From contig NZ_JYLK01000003.1 in the NCBI RefSeq assembly GCF_001439805.1, positions 310,001 to 374,000 on the forward strand: a DNA stretch of 64,000 bases, read 5' to 3'. The DNA is from Pseudomonas trivialis (GTDB taxonomy: Bacteria > Pseudomonadota > Gammaproteobacteria > Pseudomonadales > Pseudomonadaceae). Both the position numbers and the translations under genes were made by a program. The notes beneath the pieces were generated by a model. That model saw only the letters and a list, made by a program, of their open reading frames with translations. It searched no databases and was not told the DNA's origin. Positions 57,296 to 64,000 of the stretch are shown piece after piece (position 1 is the first letter of the stretch; every line of letters starts with the position of its first letter).

Positions 57296-57676
57296 ATGAT
57301 TCGTACATCCTTTGCCGTCAGCGCCCTGCTTCTGGCGATTTGCGGCACCGCTTCAGCCGCCGACAATCCTGCGCTGAAAAAATGCATGGACAGCGCCGAA
57401 ACGACCCTCGCCATGGTCACGTGCAATGTCAAGGAAACCAAGGTGCAGGATGCGCGCCTGAACAGGGCCTACAAGACTGCACTGGGCGCCCAGGAAGGTG
57501 AACGCAAGAAGCAACTTCAGGACGTGCAGCGCCTGTGGATCCAGTACCGCGACGCCAATTGCGCGTTCGTCGGCAGCGCCACCGGCGGCACCATCGATCA
57601 GGTCAACGGCTCCGGCTGCGTACTGGACATGACCCAGACCCGCGCTCAGGAACTCGAAGATCTGGTTGGGCCATAA
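57296..57676 (+). CDS. LprI-like (DUF1311) exported protein
   Basis: This 126-residue protein has a signal peptide (about 1-21, ending TASA) and a mature part with four cysteines (within CMDSAE, VTCNVK, ANCAFV and SGCVLD) in the LprI/DUF1311 spacing, plus a QRLWIQYRDANC helix. Some family members inhibit lysozymes, but that activity is not assured. It stands alone and converges on the SulP transporter gene. Confidence 0.9.
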   Translation: MIRTSFAVSALLLAICGTASAADNPALKKCMDSAETTLAMVTCNVKETKVQDARLNRAYKTALGAQEGERKKQLQDVQRLWIQYRDANCAFVGSATGGTIDQVNGSGCVLDMTQTRAQELEDLVGP

Positions 57677-57686
57677 ACAGACACGT

Positions 57687-59132
57687 TCAATCGTGATGCA
57701 CCCTCGCTCGCTTGAGCAGCTTCTTGCAGCGTTCCGACAGGTGCAGCACCCGCACATGCTTGCCGGCCTTGGTGTAGCGCTCGCGCAGGGTCATCAGCGC
57801 AGCGATCGCTGAATAGTCCACAAAGCTCAGGTGACGGCAATCGAGCGTCACCTGGGCCGGGTCGTTGGCCGGGTCGAACCGGTTCAGAAACGGCGTGGTC
57901 GAGGCAAAGAACAAGGTGCCGTGCAGCCGATACAACTTGCTGCCATCCGCCTCCAGGTGCTCATCGGCATACAGTTCACGGGCCTGCTGCCAGGCGAAAT
58001 TCAGCGCCGCGATCACGATGCCGCACAGCACGGCCGTGGCGAGGTCGGTGAACACCGTGATCACCGTCACCGCAATGATCACCAGCACATCATTGACCGG
58101 CACCTTGTTGATCACCCGCAAGGATGCCCAGGCGAAGGTCTGCTGGGACACCACGAACATCACCCCCACCAGCGCCGCCAGCGGGATGCGTTCGATCAAT
58201 GGCGACAGAAACAGAATGAACAACAGGATCATTACCCCGGCAAACACCCCGGAGAATCGCCCGCGCCCACCGGAACTGAGGTTGATCACGGTTTGCCCGA
58301 TCATCGCGCAGCCACCCATGCCGCCGAACAGGCCCGAGACCATGTTCGCCGCCCCCAGCGCCACGCTTTCGCGGTCCGGGTAGCCACGGGTCTCGGTGAT
58401 TTCGTCGGTGAGGTTCAGGGTGAGCAGGGTTTCCAGCAGGCCGACCATCGCCATCAGGAACGCATAGGGCGCGATGATGGTGAGGGTTTCCAGGGTCCAG
58501 GGAATCTGCGGCAGCGCAAAGGTCGGCAGGCCGCCGGCGATGTGGGCCATGTCGCCCAGGGTGCGGGTGGGCAGGCCAAGCAGGTACACCGCCAGGCCCA
58601 CGCCGAGGATCGCCACCAACGCCGGCGGCACCGCGCGCGTCAGGCGTGGCAGCAGGTAAACAATCGCCATCGTCGCCGCCACCAGGCCGACCATCACGTA
58701 CAGCGCCGTGCCGCTGAGCCAGTGTTCGCCCCGCTTGAAATGCTCCAGTTGCGCCAGCGCAATGATGATCGCCAGGCCATTGACGAACCCCAGCATCACC
58801 GAATGCGGCACCATGCGCACCAGCTTGCCCAGGCGCAGCACGCCAAAGGCGACCATGACCAGCCCGCCGAGCAGCACCGTGGCCAGCAGGTATTGCACGC
58901 CGTGTTGCACCACCAGCGCGACGATCACCACCGCCATCGAGCCTGCCGCACCGGACACCATGCCGGGCCGACCGCCGAACAACGCGGTGAGGGTGCAGAT
59001 GATGAAGGCGCCATACAGGCCCATCAGCGGGTTGAGATGGGCCACCAGGGCAAAGGCGATGCACTCGGGCAGCAATGCGAAAGACGTGGTGAGGCCGGCC
59101 AGGGCGTCGGCGCGCAAACGGGTGAAAGTCAT
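57687..59132 (-). CDS. SulP family anion transporter with STAS domain
   Basis: This 481-residue inner-membrane protein has about twelve hydrophobic segments of the SulP fold (SFALLPECIAFALVAHLNPL region at the N-terminus is typical) followed by a C-terminal STAS domain (about 395-481) with DCRHLSFVDYSA. Substrates in the family include sulfate, bicarbonate and dicarboxylates, so none is assigned. The ATG at 59130-59132 fits the conserved start although no good ribosome site is visible. Confidence 0.88.
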   Translation of the reverse strand: MTFTRLRADALAGLTTSFALLPECIAFALVAHLNPLMGLYGAFIICTLTALFGGRPGMVSGAAGSMAVVIVALVVQHGVQYLLATVLLGGLVMVAFGVLRLGKLVRMVPHSVMLGFVNGLAIIIALAQLEHFKRGEHWLSGTALYVMVGLVAATMAIVYLLPRLTRAVPPALVAILGVGLAVYLLGLPTRTLGDMAHIAGGLPTFALPQIPWTLETLTIIAPYAFLMAMVGLLETLLTLNLTDEITETRGYPDRESVALGAANMVSGLFGGMGGCAMIGQTVINLSSGGRGRFSGVFAGVMILLFILFLSPLIERIPLAALVGVMFVVSQQTFAWASLRVINKVPVNDVLVIIAVTVITVFTDLATAVLCGIVIAALNFAWQQARELYADEHLEADGSKLYRLHGTLFFASTTPFLNRFDPANDPAQVTLDCRHLSFVDYSAIAALMTLRERYTKAGKHVRVLHLSERCKKLLKRARVHHD

Positions 59133-59277
59133 GGAGGTACCAGGGAGTTGCGGGGGGTCAGGCGGGGAATGGTACGGAAATGTGCTCGGAGGGGCCAGTG
59201 AAGTGTGACGACAGGTGGCCCAAGGCGCGCCCTTCGCGGACGAGCCCGCTGCCACAGTTGGCGGTGTTTACCGCCTG

Positions 59278-60174
59278 TCAGCAGGCATAGCGCGCCAGCT
59301 TGGCCTGGATGAAATCCAGGAAGCACTGAATGCGCAGCGCCAGTTGCGAGTTGCGGTAGAACACCGCGTGGATCGGCTGGCGATACCCGCTGTTGAACGC
59401 CTCCAGCACCGGCACCAGGCGCCCGGCGCTGATGTCTTCGCCCGTCATGAAGTTCGACAGGCAGCCAATGCCCTGCCCTTGCAACGCCAGGTGCCGCACG
59501 GTTTCGCCGCTGGAGGCGACAATGGCCGGCTGGATCAGCCAGCGGTCGCCCTCCACATGGCGCAGGGGCCAGTGGTTGAGGGTCTCGGTCTGGCTGAAGC
59601 CCAGCAAGGTGTGCTGCGCCAGGTCAGCGACACTGGCCGGCGTGCCGTGTCGCTTGAGGTATTCCGGGCTGGCCAGCACATGCAGCGGCGTGCAGCCAAG
59701 AGCGCGTGCGTGCAGGGTCGAGTCGGCCAGGGCGCCGATGCGTATGGCAATGTCGGTGCTGTGTTCCAGCAGGTCGATGATCAGGTCATCGCTGTTGAGC
59801 TCCAGCTGGATCTGCGGGTACAAGGCTCGAAACTCGGCAATGTACGGCACGATCCCATGCAGCATGAACGGCACCGCTGCATTGACCCGCAGTCGCCCGG
59901 CCGGGGTTTTCTGGCGCGACGACAGGTGCTCCTCCAGCTCATCCATCTGCGCCAGGATCCGCTTGGCCTGTTCGAAGAAGTACCGGCCCTCTTCCGTCAG
60001 GTCCATGCGCCGCGTGGTGCGGTTGATCAGCGTGGTGTCGAGCTTGGCCTCCAGCCGCGAGAGCGTGCGGCTGACCGCCGAGGGCGTCTGCCCGGCCTGC
60101 TCGGCCGCCGCCGAAATCGAGCCGCACTCGATCACGCTGACGAAGATCTGTAGCTCATCGGATCGGGCTTTCAA
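59278..60174 (-). CDS. LysR-type regulator, likely controlling mdaB
   Basis: This 298-residue regulator has an N-terminal winged helix (about 1-60; FVSVIECGSISAAAEQAGQTPSAV split) and an effector-binding domain after residue 90. A TTG start at 60172-60174 is favoured because GAGGA lies seven bases upstream and the conserved part begins there; no ATG is close. The mdaB gene lies directly upstream on the same strand, 31 bases away. It may sense oxidants or quinones by analogy with neighbours, but this is inference. Confidence 0.88.
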   Translation of the reverse strand: MKARSDELQIFVSVIECGSISAAAEQAGQTPSAVSRTLSRLEAKLDTTLINRTTRRMDLTEEGRYFFEQAKRILAQMDELEEHLSSRQKTPAGRLRVNAAVPFMLHGIVPYIAEFRALYPQIQLELNSDDLIIDLLEHSTDIAIRIGALADSTLHARALGCTPLHVLASPEYLKRHGTPASVADLAQHTLLGFSQTETLNHWPLRHVEGDRWLIQPAIVASSGETVRHLALQGQGIGCLSNFMTGEDISAGRLVPVLEAFNSGYRQPIHAVFYRNSQLALRIQCFLDFIQAKLARYAC

Positions 60175-60205
60175 GGGGCTGTCCTCGTGATCGGTCGACG
60201 CAAGC

Positions 60206-60796
60206 TTACACCGACAGGCCCAACACCTGTGCCAGATGCTGTTCGTAGCGCGCCACATCGGCTTCGATGGCCGGGCGTTTCATCACATCCACGCAAAGGA
60301 ACGTCGGCAACGCGCTCATGCCGAGAAACGCATTGGCCTTGTGGAACGGAAAGTACACCGCATCCACGCCCTTGGCTTCGAAGAAGTCGGCCGGGTCGTC
60401 AAAGGCCTGCTGCGGCGCGTTCCAGGTCAGCGACAGCATGTAGCGTTTGCCCTGGATCAGGCCGCCGCTGCCATACTTTTGCGAGGCATCGGAGCGGGTA
60501 CGGCCATCGCTGGCGTAGAGGCTGCCGTGGCCTTCGGTGAAGACTTCGTCGATGTATTTCTTGACGATCCACGGCGCGCCCATCCACCAGCCGGGCATCT
60601 GATAGATGATCACATCGGCCCAGAGGAACTTGGCGACTTCTTCGGCAACATCATAGCCTTGGTCGATGTGGGTGACCTTGACCTCGAGGCCGCCACGGTC
60701 GAGCACGGCCAAGGCGGCCTCATGCAGGGTGGCGTTGTAGCGGCCATCGGAATGGGCGAATTTTTTGCCACCGTTGAGCAGAAGTACTTTTTTCAT
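60206..60796 (-). CDS. mdaB: NAD(P)H quinone reductase of the MdaB type
   Basis: This 196-residue flavoprotein reduces quinones by two electrons. The N-terminal LLLNGGKKFAHSDG and the loop YQMPGWWMGAPWIVKKYIDEV split across residues 66-86 are typical of MdaB, with a C-terminal flavin region FPFHKANAFLGM. It gives resistance to oxidative and drug stress. The ATG at 60794-60796 is used. It lies directly upstream of the LysR gene and may be its target. Confidence 0.93.
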   Translation of the reverse strand: MKKVLLLNGGKKFAHSDGRYNATLHEAALAVLDRGGLEVKVTHIDQGYDVAEEVAKFLWADVIIYQMPGWWMGAPWIVKKYIDEVFTEGHGSLYASDGRTRSDASQKYGSGGLIQGKRYMLSLTWNAPQQAFDDPADFFEAKGVDAVYFPFHKANAFLGMSALPTFLCVDVMKRPAIEADVARYEQHLAQVLGLSV

Positions 60797-60919
60797 GGGA
60801 GGGGTCCTGAGGGTTATCAATACAGGCCGTCAGGCTATCGATATCGCCCACCCGGAATAAGCGGCGGCGCGGCAAAATACAGTTGACCAGAACGCACGAA
60901 TGGAGCGTTATTGTTGAAT

Positions 60920-61684
60920 TCAGCCGCTGATCAGCAGGTGGGTGCCCAGCAGTGCCATGCCGATGAAGAAAATCCGCTTGAACAGCACCACACTGATGCG
61001 TTGGCGCAGCGCCTGCCCCAGCCACATCCCCAGCAGCGCGGGCACCAGTGCCAGCAACGAGGCGCTGATTTCGCCAGTGCCAAGAGTACCGTGCCAGGCC
61101 AGGCCTGCGGCCAGCGCCAGGGTCGACACGCTGAACGACAACCCCAGGGCCTGCACCAATTGGTCGCGACTCAGGCCGAGCGCCTGCAGACAAGGCACCG
61201 CCGGAATCACGAAGACGCCCGTGGCCGAGGTGATGAGGCCGGTGATCAAACCGCATAACGGCGCCAGCCAGCGCTCGGTGCGCGGCGCCATTGTGAACGT
61301 GGGCAGGCACAGGCCGCTGAGCGCGTAAATCAACAACGCCGCGCCCAGTGCGCGCACCATCCACTGCTCGGCGCCCATACCCAGCCACAGCGTGCCCAGC
61401 CCGGTGCCGAAGAAAACCAGCAACAGCATTGGCCATAGACGCTTGAGCAGCGCACTCAAATGGCCGCCGAACGCCAGTTGCCAGAGGTTGGTCACCATGG
61501 AGGGAATGATCAGCAGCGCGGCAGCCTGCGCCGGCAACATAGCCAGACCGAGCAGGCCCATGGCGACGGTGGGCAGGCCGAGGCCGATAACACCCTTGAC
61601 CGTGCCGGCCAGCAGGAAGGTACCGATGACCAGCATGGTCAGGGTAGGACCGAGACTTTGGTAGAACGTGAGAAAGGTCGTCAT
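60920..61684 (-). CDS. TauE/SafE sulfite/organosulfonate exporter family protein
   Basis: This 254-residue inner-membrane protein has eight hydrophobic segments in two repeats and the TauE/SafE pattern, with GVIGLGLPTVAMGLL near residue 31. Substrates include sulfite, sulfoacetate and other anions; none is assigned. It is divergent from a LysR gene, separated by a REP pair. The ATG at 61682-61684 is used. Confidence 0.88.
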   Translation of the reverse strand: MTTFLTFYQSLGPTLTMLVIGTFLLAGTVKGVIGLGLPTVAMGLLGLAMLPAQAAALLIIPSMVTNLWQLAFGGHLSALLKRLWPMLLLVFFGTGLGTLWLGMGAEQWMVRALGAALLIYALSGLCLPTFTMAPRTERWLAPLCGLITGLITSATGVFVIPAVPCLQALGLSRDQLVQALGLSFSVSTLALAAGLAWHGTLGTGEISASLLALVPALLGMWLGQALRQRISVVLFKRIFFIGMALLGTHLLISG

Positions 61685-61769
61685 GGGGCGATTGTGCGGG
61701 CTTCCGGCCGGATCGAAAATGCCGCATATACTGAGGCTGCCTCTTGTTTTGCGTGAGGCTTAGGGCCTC

Positions 61770-61841
61770 ATCGGGAGCAAGCCCCCTCCCACATTTGAAA
61801 GTATTCACAAGTCTTCATGTGGGAGGGGGCTTGCTCCCGAT
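61770..61841. repeat. REP pair before the second LysR gene
   Basis: ATCGGGAGCAAGCCCCCTCC and TGTGGGAGGGGGCTTGCTCC face away from each other with about 25 bases between them. They separate the TauE and LysR genes, close to where the LysR promoter should be. Confidence 0.88.
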
Positions 61842-61872
61842 AGCGTCAGCCCAATCAACGGAAACCCCAGCC

Positions 61873-62781
61873 ATGCACTTTGACCTGATCGACCTGCGCC
61901 TCTACCTGCATACCCTCGACACCGGCAACATCACCGCCGGTGCCGCCCGCAGCCATCTGTCCCTGGCCGCCGCCAGCGCCCGTATCCGCGCCATGGAAGC
62001 TTCGCTGGGCATTGCCTTTCTTGAGCGCGGCCGCCGTGGCGTCGCGCCAACGCCCGCCGGCAAAGCCCTGGCCCGCCATGCACGACTGCTGCTGCAACAG
62101 GCCGATCACCTGCAACAGGACCTGGCGGCATACGCCAACGGCGTCAAAGGCCAGGTGCGTCTGCTGTGCAACACCACCGCCCTCAGCGAATACCTGCCGG
62201 AACCGCTGGCGGCGTTTCTGCGCGAACACCCCAACCTCGATATCGACCTGCAGGAGCTGCCGAGCCTGCGCATCACCCAGGCCCTGCGCCAGGGCACGGC
62301 GGACCTGGGCATCATCTCCGACGCGGTCGACACCCATGGCTTGCAGACCCTGCCCTTTCGCGATGACCCGCTGGTGCTGATCATGCCGCTGGATCATCCC
62401 TTGGCAGCCGCCCCGGTCAGCTTTATCGACAGCCTGCAACACGACTACGTCGGTCTGGCCGCCCATAGTGCGCTGGCGGTGTACCTGGAGGAACAGGCCC
62501 TGCACACAGGGTTTCGCCTGCAAACCCGCATCCGCGCCGATGGCTTCGAGGGGTTGATGCGCATGGTGGCCGGTGGGGCAGGCATCGGGATCGTGCCGCA
62601 GGCGGCGCTGGCGCGCGGGCCGGCGCCGCGTGCCTTCAAGGCTCAAGCGCTGGCGGAAGAGTGGGCCTGTCGTCGGTTGCTGCTGTGCGCGCGCTCGTTC
62701 GAACAGTTGCCGGGGTATGCCAAGGCGCTGTGGGAAGCCTTGAGCAAGCCGCTCCCACATTTTGATCTTCATTCAACTTAA
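61873..62781 (+). CDS. LysR-type regulator
   Basis: This 302-residue regulator has a winged-helix domain (about 1-60; LDTGNITAGAARSHLSLAAAS region) and a ligand-binding domain after residue 90. It is divergent from the TauE-type permease and is likely its regulator. The ATG at 61873 follows a REP pair by about 30 bases. The C-terminal residues from the KPLPHF segment are encoded by a decayed REP sequence. Confidence 0.88.
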   Translation: MHFDLIDLRLYLHTLDTGNITAGAARSHLSLAAASARIRAMEASLGIAFLERGRRGVAPTPAGKALARHARLLLQQADHLQQDLAAYANGVKGQVRLLCNTTALSEYLPEPLAAFLREHPNLDIDLQELPSLRITQALRQGTADLGIISDAVDTHGLQTLPFRDDPLVLIMPLDHPLAAAPVSFIDSLQHDYVGLAAHSALAVYLEEQALHTGFRLQTRIRADGFEGLMRMVAGGAGIGIVPQAALARGPAPRAFKAQALAEEWACRRLLLCARSFEQLPGYAKALWEALSKPLPHFDLHST

Positions 62782-62869
62782 GGTTCTGTAATATCTGCCC
62801 CCTCAGCGTCCGGGGATGGGTTCTGCGTGCAACCGATCCTGCGGAACAACAAGTAGAAGGTAATGTTTA

Positions 62870-64000
62870 ATGGCGGATGACACAGTAAACCCGGTAGGCC
62901 TCAAGCGTGGCCTGAAGAACCGGCATATTCAGTTGATCGCCCTGGGCGGTGCGATTGGTACGGGCCTGTTCCTCGGTTCCGCCGGGGTGCTCAAGTCGGC
63001 GGGGCCGTCGATGATCCTCGGTTACGCGATTGCCGGTTTCATCGCGTTCCTGATGATGCGCCAGCTCGGCGAGATGATCGTCGAGGAACCGGTGGCCGGT
63101 TCCTTCAGCCACTTTGCCCATAAATACTGGGGCGGCTACGCGGGTTTTCTGTCCGGCTGGAACTACTGGGTGCTCTACGTGCTGGTGGGCATGGCCGAAC
63201 TGACGGCGGTGGGCAAGTACATCCAGTTCTGGTGGCCCCAGATTCCGACCTGGGTCAGCGCGCTGGTGTTCTTCGCCGCCGTGAACCTGATCAACACCCT
63301 GAACGTGAAGATCTTCGGTGAGGCCGAGTTCTGGTTCGCGATCATCAAGGTGGTGGCGATCGTCGGCATGATCATGCTCGGCGGCTACCTGCTGTTCAGC
63401 GGCGGCGGTGGCCCGCAGGCGTCGGTCAGCAACCTGTGGAGTCACGGCGGGTTCTTTCCCAATGGCGGCATGGGGCTGTTGATGGCCATGGCGTTCATCC
63501 TGTTCTCGTTCGGTGGCCTGGAGCTGGTGGGCATCACCGCCGCCGAAGCCAGCGAGCCGCGCAAGGTGATCCCCAAGGCGATCAACCAGGTGGTCTACCG
63601 CATCCTGATTTTCTACGTCGGCGCGCTGACCGTGCTGCTGTCGCTGTACCCATGGGACCAATTGCTGCAAACCCTCGGCGCCTCGGGCGATGCCTACAGC
63701 GGCAGCCCGTTTGTGCAGATCTTCTCGCTGATTGGCAACGACACCGCCGCGCACATCCTCAATTTCGTGGTGCTGACCGCGGCGCTGTCGGTGTACAACA
63801 GCGGCGTGTACTGCAACAGCCGCATGCTGTTCGGCCTGGCCGAGCAGGGCGATGCGCCCAAGGTGCTGATGAAGCTCAACAAGCAGGGCGTGCCACTGCG
63901 GGCGCTGGCAGTTTCGGCGCTGGTGACGCTGCTTTGCGTGGTGGTCAACTACGTGGCCCCCAAAAGTGCGCTGGAGCTGCTGTTTGCACTGGCGGTTGCC
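62870..64000 (+). CDS. Amino-acid permease (APC family), cut by the window end
   Basis: The first 377 residues of an AAT-type amino-acid transporter are visible and the frame is still open at the edge. The opening LKNRHIQLIALGGAIGTGLFLGS, read in two parts, is the classical first-helix signature, and EEPVAGSFSHFAHKYWGGYAGF follows near residue 75. About nine of twelve hydrophobic segments are seen. It resembles AroP, PheP and CycA-like permeases; the substrate is not decided. AGAAGG precedes the ATG at 62870. Confidence 0.9.
   Translation, partial: MADDTVNPVGLKRGLKNRHIQLIALGGAIGTGLFLGSAGVLKSAGPSMILGYAIAGFIAFLMMRQLGEMIVEEPVAGSFSHFAHKYWGGYAGFLSGWNYWVLYVLVGMAELTAVGKYIQFWWPQIPTWVSALVFFAAVNLINTLNVKIFGEAEFWFAIIKVVAIVGMIMLGGYLLFSGGGGPQASVSNLWSHGGFFPNGGMGLLMAMAFILFSFGGLELVGITAAEASEPRKVIPKAINQVVYRILIFYVGALTVLLSLYPWDQLLQTLGASGDAYSGSPFVQIFSLIGNDTAAHILNFVVLTAALSVYNSGVYCNSRMLFGLAEQGDAPKVLMKLNKQGVPLRALAVSALVTLLCVVVNYVAPKSALELLFALAVA

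Overview
The window is bacterial chromosome from a Pseudomonas, most likely the P. fluorescens group. The signs are: high GC with GC-rich third positions; AGGAG-type ribosome sites; a cyoABCDE oxidase operon beside hmp/norR and dsbB; the conserved block proB-obgE-rpmA-rplU / ispB / small Fur-type gene / fklB; a short LOV photoreceptor; and many REP palindromes of the kinds described in P. fluorescens genomes. About 70 genes are supported, the last one (an amino-acid permease) cut by the window end.

Layout. 1-3.4 kb: possible tail of a gene from outside the window, a lysine-rich histone-H1-like protein, small hypotheticals, a LysE exporter and a PH-domain protein. 3.7-5.7 kb: a compact bacteriocin module, namely an S-type pyocin-domain protein with a colicin E3-type 16S rRNase tail, its Im3-type immunity protein and a third conserved gene of unknown role. 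5.7-11.7 kb: cytochrome c, a single-domain response regulator, bphO-bphP (biliverdin synthesis plus bacteriophytochrome kinase) and a PhoD-like phosphatase. 11.9-12.6 kb: a HigBA-type toxin-antitoxin pair whose toxin gene carries two frameshifts. 12.7-16.8 kb: a PAS-GGDEF diguanylate cyclase, hypotheticals, a Tat-exported aminotransferase and queC. 16.9-26 kb: cyoABCDE, dsbB, hmp and norR, with a legible NorR/sigma-54 control region. 26-37.4 kb: EamA exporter, AraC regulator, a large MalT-like LuxR regulator, a DUF1329/DUF1302 outer-membrane pair, an SDR, an alpha/beta hydrolase with an upstream 48-residue coupled ORF, and a MioC-like flavodoxin. 37.4-42.7 kb: a light and pterin region: short LOV protein, PilZ-like protein, LitR/CarH-type MerR regulator, monooxygenase-like protein, then folM-folE-folX-DUF1244-hopJ. 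42.8-54.5 kb: trxB, cysZ, a GT4 glycosyltransferase, an OYE-family reductase, gpx, creA, proB, obgE, rpmA, rplU, ispB, yjdM, a small probably Fur-regulated gene and fklB. 54.7-64 kb: an HBM-type chemoreceptor, VOC protein, LprI-like protein, SulP transporter, two LysR regulators, MdaB, a TauE/SafE permease and the truncated amino-acid permease.

How the parts work together. BphO makes the biliverdin that BphP binds, and the lone receiver protein just upstream is the obvious candidate partner. The LOV protein and the MerR/LitR regulator lie within 2.1 kb of each other, so the window holds two independent light-sensing systems. FolE, FolX and FolM together make tetrahydromonapterin. NorR binds in the hmp-norR gap to switch on the NO-detoxifying flavohaemoglobin. 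The Cyo proteins form the low-affinity terminal oxidase with CyoE supplying haem O.

Intergenic space is rich in repeats: four copies of an oriented, roughly 135-bp palindromic element, plus shorter REP singlets and pairs. In two genes the last codons are themselves REP sequence. The most unusual local findings are the E3-type bacteriocin with the catalytic histidine position occupied by glutamine and a hairpin over its ribosome site, the doubly frameshifted toxin, an orphan terminator that suggests a small RNA, and a small translationally coupled ORF.
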